Shown one piece after another: positions 33,573 to 44,479 of a stretch of DNA of 64,000 nucleotides. The stretch lies in the NCBI RefSeq assembly GCF_018294505.1, contig NC_057803.1, positions 238,482,397 through 238,546,396 of the forward strand, read 5' to 3'. A model generated the notes under the pieces. That model saw only the letters and a program-made list of their open reading frames with translations, was not told the DNA's origin and did no database searches. Position 1 is the first letter of the stretch, and each line of letters opens with the position of its first letter. Source of the stretch: Triticum aestivum (taxonomy: Eukaryota > Streptophyta > Magnoliopsida > Poales > Poaceae). A program made the position numbers and the translations under genes.

Positions 33573-36500
33573 TGTCACATCCCTAGCTTTACCCTAGCCA
33601 TGGACTAGCTTGGTTGCTGCATCATGTTTAAATTCAAATGAAATTTGAAATGGGGATTGCCTAAACCCTAGTACCAAATGGAAATCAAATAGGTTCAACC
33701 CAAAAATATTTTTAGTGATCCAAATGGCTTCCAAAAATGTTCATCATTTCTGGAAAATGCTTGAAACCATAACCAGAGGGTTGCACATTTTTTCCATGAC
33801 ATATTTGGTCACTGAATAAAATCATATGTACTTTGCTTTTGGGCATTTAAATGCTAGTAAATATCTTAAATGCCCAAATAATCCTAAAAATAAGTGTGGG
33901 CTGTTGGAAATAATCTAAACAGAGCCCCTGATTATTTTCTGGATTTTTAGAGATGCCTAAGTATTTTTAATAAAGCCTCACAGCTACAGAAAAATAGAAA
34001 ACAGTAATTAAAATAAAGAAAAGAGAGAGAGAAGCCCACTTACCTGGCGCTCACCTGTGCTGGCCCAGCCCCCCCTGTGCAGCCCACCTGTGAGGCCCAG
34101 CCCACCTCCTCCCCCTTGTCTTCTTCCTCCCCTCGCACCGAAGCAGCTCGGTGGCGAGCGCCGATGCCGCCTCGGCCACCTCCTGCTTCCACCGAGTCGT
34201 TCCCGAGCCTCCCCCTCACGCCTCGTGTCCCCTCGCTCCTCTTCCTCCCTCGCTGCTCCCTCTCTCTTCCCCGAACGCTCTTCCCCCTCTCTGTTTTCCT
34301 CCCCGAACGGAGCCGCCGTCGCCGCCGCTCGCCACCACCGCGGCCACAGGGCCTCCCTCGCTCCCCCAACTAGCCCACCAGCTCCGCCACTCCATCCTCA
34401 CCCTCCCCGCCATCTCACGCGACCGGAGAAGCCCCGAGGCGCCGCCCCGCCGTACTTCCCCTCTTCGGACCCGCCGGTCGCCGTCGACGAATTCGTCGGC
34501 TCCGGGCCGTCCCCGACCTCGCCGAGCATCCCATCGCCATCGCTGTGAGCCCCCGCACCGAACCCCCCTCTCCCTGATGCCGACTCTTTCCTCTAACCAC
34601 GGGCTCCGCCGAGCCCGAGAGCTCGTCGCCGCCGGCCACGAGGTCGCCGCGGCTAGAGGCCCCGCACGTCGCGTCCGAGCACGCTGTCGTCCTCGTCGCG
34701 TTCCCGGGAACCCAGAGCACCTACCCACTCCTCCTCCCGTGCCCCAAAACGCCGTGTCCGAGCGTGCCCGAGCTCCGGCCGCCGCATAGCTCGCCGCCGG
34801 CGTCGATTCCGACCGCCCCGAGCTCAAGTCCCTCCACCAAGAGCCTCAGCCCATCCCCAGCTCCCCGTAGGTACCCTCCCCGACCCTTTTGGTGGCCGGA
34901 ACAGCGAATTGCACTTGCGCCGCCGCGTCGGGCTCGCCGGCGGCTAAACGCCGGCGCCCGCTGACCCGCTGACCGGCGTGGGTTGACCCACTGCCCGGTT
35001 TGACCTCCCCCTCTCTCACTGACCTGCGGGCCCCGCCCGGCTAATTAGGCTAGGATTAGTATTAACTAAATGTTAGTTAGTTTAATAGACACTGACAGCA
35101 GGGCCCCACCTGTCATTGACACTAAACAGCTCTGGGTCACTGACCAGTGGGCCCCACTGGTCAGGTTTGACCCGGGGCAGCCCTGTTGACTTGCTGATGC
35201 AAGCATGACCTAGTGCTGACGCAATAATTCCTTTCTGGAATTTAGATAATTATTAAATGATTTATAAATTCCAGAAAATTATATAAACTTCTAAAAATCA
35301 TAGAAAATTAACCGGAACTCCAAATTAAATAAATTATATATGAAAAATTATCAGAAAAATTCAAGGAATCCATCTGTACCATTTTCATGCATGTTAGAAC
35401 AACTTATAGCTGCTGTTTAGTACAAATCAAATAAAGGGCATTTAAATATCCACATATGGAGTTTGAATTTGAATCTTGTATTCAAACCAACTTCATCTAA
35501 TCTGGTTTTAGGTGCATTAGCCCAAAACACATTCATATTGCCATGTCATAGCATGCATCATATTGTGCATTGCATTGATCGTGTCTTTTCTGTATTTGCC
35601 GGTACTTGTCCCCTCTCGATAGACGTGATACCGATGATGTGATCGTTGACACTGATGAAGACTCAATGTTATCTTCAGAAGTGCCAGGCAAGCAAAACCC
35701 CCTTGTCCATTCCGATACAATCCTACTCTCTCGCTCCTGCTCTCTTTTACCGCATTAGGTCAACACCGATTCAACTGTTACATGCTGCGGTAGTTGAACC
35801 CCTTTATCCTTTGCATGACCTGTCATTCCACAGTAAATAGATGAAACCCACTAGCATGAGTAGGAGTTGTTTGAGCCCTGTTGTGCCTACTCATTCATGT
35901 TTGTTGTCATGCCTGCTACTGCTTAGAGTTGAGTCAGGTCTGATTCATCGGGGATGAATCAGAGGTGTGTGAACATGTCCTACTGTGTGTGAGCTAAGTG
36001 TGTGAACACGATTTGGTAAAGGTAGTGGTGAGAGGCCATGTAGGAGTACATGGTGGGTTGTCTCATTGCAGCCGTCCTCAGGAACTGAGTTCTGTGTTTG
36101 TGATCCATGATTCAGCTACTACCACGCATTGGGCCCGAAACCAATGGACCCTCTCGGCTTCTTAATCACCCTTGTCCTCTGTCCAGGAGTTGCAGGTAGT
36201 TTCTGGTGTTTGTAGTATGCTGGAGGCCGTGGACAGCGCTGACCGTAGGGGTGGGCTGTGATGCGGTAGGCACGTGGCCGGGTAAACCGGGCACCCGTTT
36301 GGTGTCACGGAACCCTGTACAGATCGTTTGGGGCTGTGAGCGAAACTCCGGCCAGATCTCCTCATGGATGGAACCCGAATAGGCGATAAACCTGGACTAG
36401 AGACTTGAGTGTTTAGGCAGGCCGTGGCCGACACCCACGTTGGGCTTCCGCTTGAAGGTTGCCGAGTACATGTCGTGTAAACGGCGGTAAGTGGTGAGAG

Positions 36501-37739
36501 CGTGTGTGAAGAAGTACACCCCTGCAGGGTTAACCTAATCTATTCGAATAGCCGTGTCCACGGAAAAGGACTTCTGGGTTGCTTATATCAGTTCATAGAC
36601 AAGTGAAAGTGGATACTCTAAAAGACGCAAGATAAGCGTGAGTGCTATGGATGGCGTTCTCGTAGGGAGACGGGAGCGGATCCATAGTGGTGTATTGATA
36701 TGGTGAATATGTGGACTCGTGTGCGCCACCTCAAAAAGTTACTCGCAGTCGTAGTTCAGGATAGCCACCGAGTCAAAGCTGGCTTGCTGCAGTTAAACCC
36801 CACCACCCCTTTGTTGATAATGATGCATATGTAGATAGGTCTGATGTAAGTCTTGCTGGGTACATTTGTACTCACGTTTGCCTATTTTATGTTTTTGCAG
36901 AGAGACTTCGGTCTCGCTAGTAGTTTCACGTGGACTTCGACGTTTAGCTTGATACCTCAGCTACGATCTTGTGCCCCGGCAGGATCTGATAGATAGTCAG
37001 GCTTCTCAGCCTTTTTCATTTATAGATGTCTGTACTCAGACATGATAGCTTCCGCTTGTGCTTTGACTTGTATGCTCTGAGTGTTGGGTCATGAGACCCA
37101 TGTTTGTAATATCTCGCTCCTCGGAGCCTAATGAATAAACTACTTGAGTCGTAGAGTCATTTTGTGATGCCATGTTGTATTGCACATATCGAGCATATTG
37201 TGTGTATGTTATTGAAATGCTTGGTATGTGTGGGATCTGACCATCTAGTTGTTTATCTTTAGTAGCCTCTCTTACGGGGAAATGTCTCCTAGTGTTTCCA
37301 CCGAGCCATGGTAGCTTGCTACTGCTCCGGAACACTTAGGCTGGCCGGCATGTGTCCTTCGTTCCTGTGTCTGTCCCTTCGGGGAAATGTCACGCGATGA
37401 ATACCGGAGTCCTGTTAGCCCGCTACAGCCCGGTTCACCGGAGTCCTGCTAGCCCAGTGCTACAGCCTGGTTTCACTCGCTGATGACCGACACGTTCGAT
37501 GCTGGGTCATGGATGCCTGTCCCTGTAAGTCTGTGCCACTTTGGGTTTACGACTAGCCATGTCAGCCCGGGCTCTTTATCATATGGATGCTAGCGACACT
37601 GTCATATACGTGTGCCAAAAGGCGCAAACGGTCCCGGGCTAAGGTAAGGCGACACCCGTGGAATACCGTGCGTGAGGCCGCAAAGTGATATGAGGTGTTA
37701 CATGCTAGATCGATGTGGCATTGAGTCGGGGTCCTGACA
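33573..37739 (+). repeat. X LTR, copy 2 (4,167 bp)
   Basis: Near-identical to 25454-29625. It contains the same AATAAA at 37134-37139. Its right terminus GTCCTGACA directly meets element C integrase sequence (GGCATGTACGG). A three-base and a one-base indel distinguish it from copy 1. Confidence 0.93.
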
Positions 37740-37744
37740 GGCAT

Positions 37745-38638
37745 GTACGGAGCTGAGAATTCATGTGTGATGCCCAAGGTATCAAGATATGTATCAAGGC
37801 CAGTGTTCTTGAATTCAGTGCCATTGTCACTTCTGATGTGCTTTATCTTGGCGCCAAAATTGTTCATAGCACGATTGGCGAAGCGTCTGAAGACATCCTG
37901 CACTTCAGTCTTGTAAAGGATTATGTGCACCCAAGTATATCTAGAGTAATCATCAACAATGACGAAGCCATAGAGGCAAGCAGTAGTAGTAAAAGTTGAG
38001 TAGTGAGTGGGACCGAAAAGATCCATGTGGAGCAGTTCGAAGGGTTGAGTAGTAGTCATGTTTGTCTTTGAAGGATGTTTTGCCCTCGTCATCTTCCGTG
38101 CTTCACAGGCACCGCATAAGTGATCTTTCTTGAACTTGACGCCCTCGATGCCTATGACATGCTTCTTCTTCGCAAGGGTGTGGAGGTTCCTCATGCCAGC
38201 ATGCCCAAGCCTACGATGCCAAAGCCAGCATTCTGAAGCTTTTGCAAGAAGACATACTGCAAGTTGTGGCCCTGCTGAGAAATCTACCACGTACAGATCA
38301 TCTTTTCGATACCCTTCAAACACTAGAGACTTGTCAGATTCCATTAGTACTAGGCAACGATATTTTCCAAACATTACGATCATGTTCAAATCGCAAAGCA
38401 TTGAGACATACATTAAGTTGAAGCCAAGGGATTCAACAAGCATGACTTTATCCATGTGTTGATCCTTTGAGATTGCAACTCTACCTAGACCCAATACCTT
38501 ACTTTTACCAGTGTCAGCAAATGTGATGTGGCTCTTATCGGATGGACGTAGGGTTGAGTCCATAAGAAGGCTTCTTTTGCCAGTCATGTGATTTGTACAC
38601 CCATTGTCAATAATCCATTCTGAAGACTTTGAAGACAC
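37745..38638 (-). pseudogene. Element C Pol, N-terminal part: protease and integrase core
   Basis: The frame starts near 38638 with the protease segment WIIDNGCTNHMTG. The catalytic Asp is kept, but the family's DSG reads DNG. The integrase follows with the zinc-binding segment (WHRRLGHAGMRNLH, then CGACEA), the first catalytic Asp in HMDLFGP and the second in IRSDNGTEF. The frame runs into X after EFSAPYMP, before the catalytic Glu, which is at about 21,335 on the other side. The last codons of the open frame (37562-37744) are X LTR sequence. Confidence 0.88.
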
Positions 38639-38894
38639 TGGTGTCGTACCCTACAGTGCAGTTAGGGGGATAGGCTTCACGAAGAGAATTGTGAAGCAAA
38701 AACATTTGACGAACCAGTGGGTTATGAAAACTTAGATCCAGATTAGGACTAATAGGGAGAGTAGCATGCGATTCAGGAACGAAGTACATAATGATGCCAT
38801 TCGGGCATTTTATCTTGCGCCCTACAAGATTTTTAAGGTCCCCAGCAATAGCGTCAGAAGATTTTGTTTTTCTGCTGGAGACCTTTCCCTGCAA
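38607..38894 (-). other. Element C frame between Gag and protease
   Basis: A 95-codon open frame lying between the Gag stop at 38902 and the protease start, in a different frame from both. The three frames are out of register, so Pol would need frameshifting, reinitiation or a spliced message. It has no recognised domain. It could be Pol leader whose frame was lost by an indel rather than a separate gene. Confidence 0.4.
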
Positions 38895-38901
38895 AAGAGA
38901 G

Positions 38902-41430
38902 TTAAGCTTTCTTAACCACCCACATCTTCAAGGGTGGCTTAGAAGCAATAAGTCTAAGTGCAGCATCTGAGAATTTTGGCTTTGAAGCCTTAGCAAACAG
39001 TCTTGCAGGTGGACAATAATACTCATAGGAATAAGCAGAATAATTTTTGGTCATATGAACATGATGGTTCGATGAACCGCTCTCATATTCATATGCCTGA
39101 GTATGGTTTCCCTGCAAAACATTTGCGTTAGTGTGACTCAGGTGAGTCCTCTGTTTGTATGAAGCCTTTGGACCGTATGAAGCCTTTGGTCTGAGGTTTG
39201 TCTTCTTCAAGTGAGGTGTCATGAAGACATTCACAGGAAGATTTTCCAGACACTTTTTCGGAACCCAGATCTTCTTCATAGGCGGTCCATTCCTGCAGTT
39301 AGTACCAATGTACCTGGCAAACACTTCACCATTCTGATTCTTAAACAGTTTATAGTTTGCATCAAAGGATTCATCAATAATAATGGGGTTAGCACATGTG
39401 AAGCCAGATAAATTGGATGGATCTGCTGAAGGTTCCTTTGCAGCAACCCATGTGGTTTTGGGGTACTGCTCAGGTTTCCAGTAAGAGCCATCTGCATTTA
39501 TTTTCCTTACGAACCCAACACCCTCTTTCCTAGGGTTTCGGTTCAGAATCTGCTTCTTGAGGACATCACATAATGTCTGATGTCCTTTAAGACTTTTGTA
39601 CATCCCTGTTTCAAGCAATGTCTTCAACCTAGCATTCTCATCAGCAATAGCAGTGGTATCCTCAGCAGAGGGGTTAGTTACCACATCAACAGTTGAAGAT
39701 ATTGCAACAGCAGTAGCAGTGGAACATTCAGCAACAGAAGTAGCATTATCACGCTCAATGCATTTAAGACATGGTGGTTCAAATCCTTCCTGAGCGGAAC
39801 TGATCTGTTCGGCGCGAAGTGACTCGTTTTCCTTTTGAAGATCTTCATGAGCCGCTCTCAATTTCTCAAGTTCTTGCTTCCTTTGAAGATAATCATAGGA
39901 AAGCTTTTCATGAGTTGTTGAGAGAGTATCAAGACGATCTTCAAGTTCCTGATACTTAACGTGAAGATTTTTTATGTCTTCAATTAAGGATTCAGATCGA
40001 GTCATTTCAGCACCCAACAGATCATCGCTTCTGTCTAACAGTTTTTGAATATGTTCCATAGCTTTCTGTTGTTCAGTTGCAATTTTAGCAAGTGTTTTGT
40101 AGCTGGGTTTTGAATCACAGTCAGAGTCATCGTCACTAGATGTTTGATAGCGAGTAGTGCGTGTGTTTACCTTGGCACCGCGTGCCATGAAGCAGTAGGT
40201 AGGAGTGGAGTCGTTCTTGTCATTTGCATCAGTGTCGGTGATGAAGTCATTGTCTTCAGTGTTGAAGATGGACTTGGCGACGTATGCTGTAGCCAGACTC
40301 GCAATGCCAGAATCAGACTCCTCCTCAGACTCCACCTCTGCCTCCTCAGAAGCGGACTCCTCCTCTGAATCCATTTCCTTGCCAACAAACGCACGTGCCT
40401 TGCCAGATGAGCTCTTCTTGTGTGATGAAGACTTTGAGGAAGACTTGGAAGAAGACTTTGAGTATTTCTTCTTCTTCTTGTCGTCAGAATCATATTCCTT
40501 GCTCTTCTTCTTCCTTCTGTTCTCATTGTCCCACTGTGGACACTCAGAGATGAAGTGTCCAGTTTTCTTGCACTTGTGACATGTTTTCTTCTTGTAGTCA
40601 TGAGCAGAAGCTTCATCATTCCTTGAGCTTGATCGTGAAGATTTTCTGAAGCCTTTCTTCTTGGTGAATTTTTGGAACTTCTTCACTAGCATTGCAAGTT
40701 CCCTTCCAATGTCTTCAGGATCATCAGAACTGCTGTCAGATTCTTCTTCAGATGAGGAAACAGCTTTTGCCTTCAAGGCACGAGTTCGCCCATAGTTTGG
40801 ACCGTAGATATCTCTTTTCTCAGAAAGCTGAAACTCATGTGTGTTGAGCCTCTCAAGTATGTCAGACGGATCGAGTGTCTTGAAATCAGGACGTTCTTGA
40901 ATCATCAGGGCTAGGATGTCAAACGAACTATCAAGTGATCTCAGCAGCGTCTTGACGATTTCATGTTTGGTGATCTCAGTGGCGCCGAGGGCTTGAAGCT
41001 CATTTGTGATGTCAGTGAGCCGGTCAAATGTGTGCTGGACATTCTCATTGTCATTTCGCTTGAAGCGGTTGAAGAGGTTGCGAAGAACACTGATTCTTTG
41101 ATCTCTCTGGGTTGAGATGCCTTCATTGACCTTGGAGAGCCAGTCCCAGACCAGCTTGGATGTCTTCAAGGCACTCACACGGCCATACTGTCCTTTTGTC
41201 AGATGACCACAGATGATATTTTTGGCAGTAGAGTCCAGTTGAGTGAACTTCTTGACATCAGCAGCAGTGACACCTTCTCCAGCCTTGGGAACGCCGTTCT
41301 CGACGACATACCATAGGTCGACGTCAATGGCTTCAAGATGCATGCGCATCTTATTCTTCCAGTAGGGATATTCAGTTCCATCGAAGACGGGGCACGCAGC
41401 GGAGACTTTGATTATCCCTGCAGTCGACAT
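38902..41430 (-). CDS. gag: Element C Gag (842 aa)
   Basis: An intact frame starting at the first ATG after the primer binding site. Residues about 10-200 resemble the Copia Gag (UBN2/DUF4219) domain, including a CPVFDGTEYPYWKNKM start and an LLRSLDSSFD segment. Residues about 280-295 hold CHKCKKTGHFISEC, a CX2CX4HX4C zinc knuckle that binds RNA. A Ser/Lys-rich then Glu-rich acidic tract follows (about 300-375), and a heptad-like coiled coil spans about 470-560. The large Gag with a long C-terminal extension is typical of Sireviruses. It would form the virus-like particle in the cytoplasm. Confidence 0.9.
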   Translation of the reverse strand: MSTAGIIKVSAACPVFDGTEYPYWKNKMRMHLEAIDVDLWYVVENGVPKAGEGVTAADVKKFTQLDSTAKNIICGHLTKGQYGRVSALKTSKLVWDWLSKVNEGISTQRDQRISVLRNLFNRFKRNDNENVQHTFDRLTDITNELQALGATEITKHEIVKTLLRSLDSSFDILALMIQERPDFKTLDPSDILERLNTHEFQLSEKRDIYGPNYGRTRALKAKAVSSSEEESDSSSDDPEDIGRELAMLVKKFQKFTKKKGFRKSSRSSSRNDEASAHDYKKKTCHKCKKTGHFISECPQWDNENRRKKKSKEYDSDDKKKKKYSKSSSKSSSKSSSHKKSSSGKARAFVGKEMDSEEESASEEAEVESEEESDSGIASLATAYVAKSIFNTEDNDFITDTDANDKNDSTPTYCFMARGAKVNTRTTRYQTSSDDDSDCDSKPSYKTLAKIATEQQKAMEHIQKLLDRSDDLLGAEMTRSESLIEDIKNLHVKYQELEDRLDTLSTTHEKLSYDYLQRKQELEKLRAAHEDLQKENESLRAEQISSAQEGFEPPCLKCIERDNATSVAECSTATAVAISSTVDVVTNPSAEDTTAIADENARLKTLLETGMYKSLKGHQTLCDVLKKQILNRNPRKEGVGFVRKINADGSYWKPEQYPKTTWVAAKEPSADPSNLSGFTCANPIIIDESFDANYKLFKNQNGEVFARYIGTNCRNGPPMKKIWVPKKCLENLPVNVFMTPHLKKTNLRPKASYGPKASYKQRTHLSHTNANVLQGNHTQAYEYESGSSNHHVHMTKNYSAYSYEYYCPPARLFAKASKPKFSDAALRLIASKPPLKMWVVKKA

Positions 41431-41482
41431 AGCTAAAACTCCAGGTGGTTAAACCGAATCACACAGAACAAGGGAGCACCTT

Positions 41483-41494
41483 GCTCTGATACCA
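41483..41494 (-). other. Element C primer binding site (tRNA-iMet)
   Basis: The minus strand reads TGGTATCAGAGC, a perfect complement of the 3' end of initiator methionine tRNA, two bases inside the 5' LTR. It is the start point of first-strand DNA synthesis. Confidence 0.93.
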
Positions 41495-41496
41495 AT

Positions 41497-42876
41497 TGAA
41501 AGTGCGTTATATCGACTAGAGGAGGGGTGAATAGGCGATTTTTATGAAAGTCTTCAAAACGTGGGAGTTATGAAGACAGACAGTGAAGATATGCCTATTA
41601 CTATGCAGCGGAAGTTAGATTACACTAGGCAAGCCATGGTCAAGTATTCAATAGAGTGAAAGCACAATGACAAATAGCTGCAGTGTAATAAGGATCAGGT
41701 AGGAAGAAGTTATGAAGCCAAACAGATCATACATTCACGTTGTGAAGACAAAAGGTAGAGCAAGCATGCAATGGCTTCACAATGAGTAACAGTAAGAAAA
41801 GGGGAAGTGAAGATGAAACCAATGACTCGTTGAAGACAATGATGTGTTGGACCAGTTCCAGTTGTTGTGACAACTGTACGTCTGGTTGGAGCGGCTAGGT
41901 ATTTAAACCTTAGGACACACAGTCCCGGACACCCAGTCCTGAACACGCAGCTCAGGACACCAAGTCCTCACCGTATTCTCCTTGAGCTAAGGTCACATAG
42001 TCCTCGCCCAATCACTCTGGTAAGTCTTCTAGGTAGACTCCCAAACCTTCACAAACTTCGTTCACTGGCAATCCACAATGTCTCTTGGATGCTCTGAACG
42101 CGACGCCTAACCGTCTGGAGGATTCACAGTCCTCAAGTGTAATAAGTCTTCAGATCACACAGACAAGAAGACTTAAGTGATGCCCAATTTCTCTGGCTCT
42201 GGGTGGTTAGGGCTTTTCTCCTCGCTAGGAATTTTCTCTCAAAGGCTTCGAGGTGGGTTGCTCTCAAACGACAAAAGCCGTGCACTGAAATCTGAGCAGC
42301 CAACCGTTTATGGTTGTAGGGGGTGGGCTATTTATAGCCACTTGGCAACCCGACCTGATTTGTCCGAAATGACCCTGGGTCACTAAGGAACTGACACGTG
42401 TCTCAACGGTCAGATTTCAAACTCTCATGGCAACTTTACTTGGGCTACAAGCAAAGCTGACTTGTCCGGCTCTGGACAAGATTCGCTCTCATTGTCTTCA
42501 CTCGAAGACATAGGTTTTAGGTTTAGGCATCACTTCAGTCATTCTGACTGGTTCTCCTGGACCCCACTTAACAGTACGGTGGTTCGTATGACTCAACACA
42601 AAAGAAAAAGAACTACGAAAGATCTAAGTCTTCGAGCTCCATAGGCTTCATAACGTGTCTTCTTTTGTCATAGTCTTCAATATGAATATCTTCATATACC
42701 ACCTTTGGCTTCAATGTCTTCATACATTTTTAGGGGTCATCTCTGGTAGTAAAACCGAATCATTGAGGGACTTCTACCTGTGTTATCCTGCAATTCTCAC
42801 AAACACATTAGTCCCTCAACTAGGTTTGTCGTCAATACTCCAAAACCAACTAGGGGTGGCACTAGATGCACTTACA
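41497..42876 (-). repeat. Element C 5' LTR (1,380 bp)
   Basis: It pairs with 11961-13338. The minus-strand TATA box TATAAATA at 42329-42336 would drive the genomic transcript. It also shares recognisable blocks with the diverged LTR of element D, which shows the two are related Sireviruses. Confidence 0.95.
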
Positions 42877-43541
42877 GGGAGAAACATCATATGATCCGAC
42901 TATATTAACAAAGCCCACGATATAGATCACGAGAGAGAGAGAGAGAGATTAAACAAATAGCTACTGGTACAAACTCTTAGCCCCGAGGGTGGACTAATCC
43001 CTCCTCATCGTGGTGGCCGGCGGGATGATGAAGATGGCCACCGAAGATTATTCCCCCCTCAGGCAGGGTGCCAGAACGGTTCTAGATTGGTTTTCGGTGG
43101 CTATGGAGCCTTGCAGCGGCAAAACTTCTGCTCTAGGTTAACCCCAAAGGGTTTCAGAATATTTGGGAATTTATAGTGCAAAGAGGGGGTGCGGGAGGCC
43201 ACCGAGGTGGGCACAACCCACCTGGGCACGCTAGGGGGCCCTGGTGTGCCCTGGTGGGTTGTGCCCCCTCGGGGCACCTCCAGGTGCAGCTCTGGCCAAT
43301 TGGGTTCCTTCTGGTCCATAAAAAATCTCCGTAAAGTTTCGCGGTGTTTGGACTCCGTTTGAGATTGATTTTGTATGATGTAAAAAACAAGCAAAAAACA
43401 GCAACTGCCATTGGGCACTGGGTCCATAAGTTAGTCCCAAAAATGATATAATGTTGCTATAAAATGATTGCAAAACATCCAAGAATGATAATATATTGGC
43501 ATGAATACTTCATAAATTATAGATACATTGGAGATGTATCA
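42877..43541 (-). repeat. Element B 5' LTR, outer part
   Basis: It resumes the LTR interrupted at 11960. 42877-42881 is the right GGGAG duplication of C. It ends at 43541 (minus strand TGATACATCTCC). A GA microsatellite lies at about 42932-42949. The sequence after 43541 belongs to element E. Confidence 0.9.
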
Positions 43542-44461
43542 CTCATCTGCGTGATTTCCTGAGTGCTGCATCCCTTCCCGACCACAACTCTTCAGGGTCC
43601 CCTCGGTCGGTGCAGCGAGATCTCCGGGAGGGCGCCCCTTCAGTAATTGTCTCGCCACTGACCCTCAGCTTCCCTCGCCAGGCCGATGTGCGCGGCTCGG
43701 GGCCCGTTCCTGAGGAGAGTGTGCCAACTAGGGTTCTTGATCCTACGTTCTTGTTGTCCCTCCTTCACGGTCCGGTCTGGGGCACTCGAGGCGTGTCGAG
43801 GGCTCCAAAATTGGTTATCGCCCGCAGGTGGGCGGCCTCAGCCCGTCTTCATCTTCAAGTCGTGAGGCCTCACGCTGTGGCGCCTCCGCTGAGGCCCGAG
43901 AGGTTGTCGGGAAGGCGACGGCCTCCAGCCCCTTGGTAGGAGGAGGCCAGCCGCCGAAAGCCTCCCCGATAATTCCCGGTGCGGAGGATGGACCTGGCCA
44001 CGCGTTTGAGCTTTTGTGCGGGCGCGGTAGCATCCGCCATGAGCTCTTCCGGGAGGCGATGGGTGCGCTGGGCCGGCTCAGGGAAGAGCTTGTCGATGTC
44101 GATGCTTGCCTAGAGCTCAGTAGCTCCTGTGCCACGATGAGCGCGGCTTGCATGTTCAGCTGCTCCCGTCGGGTGTGCGGTGTCGTTGCCGTAGCGTAGC
44201 CTGAAGATCGCGTGGTGGCGCGCGTGCACCACGGTGTGAGGGCGGAGGGCGCCAAACCTCGCCGCGGCGCAAGGGCGGAGGGCGCCGATCCGCGCCGCCA
44301 GCGTCCGGTGGTGTGTGGGCCACCTGGAGTGCTGAGTTGAGGTCTTCTTGGGCGGACGGCGCTGCCTGGACGGGCCAAGCAGCCCAATGGTCGGCGTGGG
44401 TCCTCGGGTCATCCAACATCGGAACCGTGGGGTGTCGACGGAAGAGGGGCTTCGGCGCACC
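43542..44461 (-). pseudogene. Element E gag leader / gag remnant
   Basis: GC-rich sequence with overlapping frames (the longest minus frame is 43815-44387). One segment (QAALIVAQELLSSRQ) looks helical like the N-terminal part of Tat-lineage Gag proteins. No Gag core, zinc knuckle or Pol motif is present, and I cannot fix the reading frame. The Gag assignment rests on position after LTR and primer site. Confidence 0.45.
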
Positions 44462-44479
44462 CCTACCTGGCGCGCCAAA

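Larger units (their letters stand above)
21345..37739 (+). mobile_element. Element X complex: long-LTR chromovirus-derived element with inverted LTR arm
   Basis: Four parts sit in C's integrase gene. (1) 21345-24599 is an inverted copy of 26377-29631. (2) 24604-25453 is the first 89 bp of the LTR fused to the 3' end of the internal region. (3) 25454-29625 and 33573-37739 are complete LTRs. (4) 29626-33572 is the internal region. The LTR begins TGTCACATCC and ends GTCCTGACA, and an initiator-Met primer site follows at 29630-29641. The right edge is a normal LTR end followed by GGCAT. The left edge is not an LTR terminus: it includes six extra bases matching the spacer next to the primer site. 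No target duplication is present. Confidence 0.88.
11961..42876 (-). mobile_element. Element C: Maximus-like Sirevirus (Ty1-Copia), with X inserted
   Basis: Bounded by LTRs at 11961-13338 and 41497-42876 and by a perfect 5-bp duplication GGGAG (11956-11960 and 42877-42881). Removing X (21345-37739) leaves about 14.5 kb, the size class of large cereal Sireviruses. Minus-strand order: LTR, initiator-Met primer site, 842-aa Gag, protease/integrase, [X], reverse transcriptase/RNase H, promoter-like leader, env-like ORF, polypurine tract, LTR. I counted about 15 differences between the LTRs (about 1.1%). Gag, RT/RNase H and the env-like frame are open, so C may have been active until X landed in its integrase gene. 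Confidence 0.92.
5079..43541 (-). mobile_element. Element B: Sabrina/WHAM-like non-autonomous Gypsy, interrupted by A and C
   Basis: Own sequence covers 5079-11960 and 42877-43541; the rest of the span is element C. The order on the minus strand is 5' LTR (43541-42877 plus 11960-11028), primer binding site (11017-11000), a zinc-knuckle gag-like pseudogene, about 2.5 kb without coding signal, polypurine tract (6487-6472) and 3' LTR (6471-5079, cut by A). The LTR start resembles TGATACGTCTCCAACGTATC, well known from wheat repeats. The primer site resembles the tRNA-Asp type used by Athila-group elements. No reverse transcriptase or integrase is recognisable, so it must rely on a helper. B's right edge at 43541 abuts gag-leader sequence of element E. 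Confidence 0.8.

Noticed and set aside
43815..44387. A 190-codon frame in element E
   Set aside because: It overlaps other long frames in GC-rich gag leader and begins close to the primer site. I could not establish which frame is the true Gag frame, so it is reported only as a remnant.
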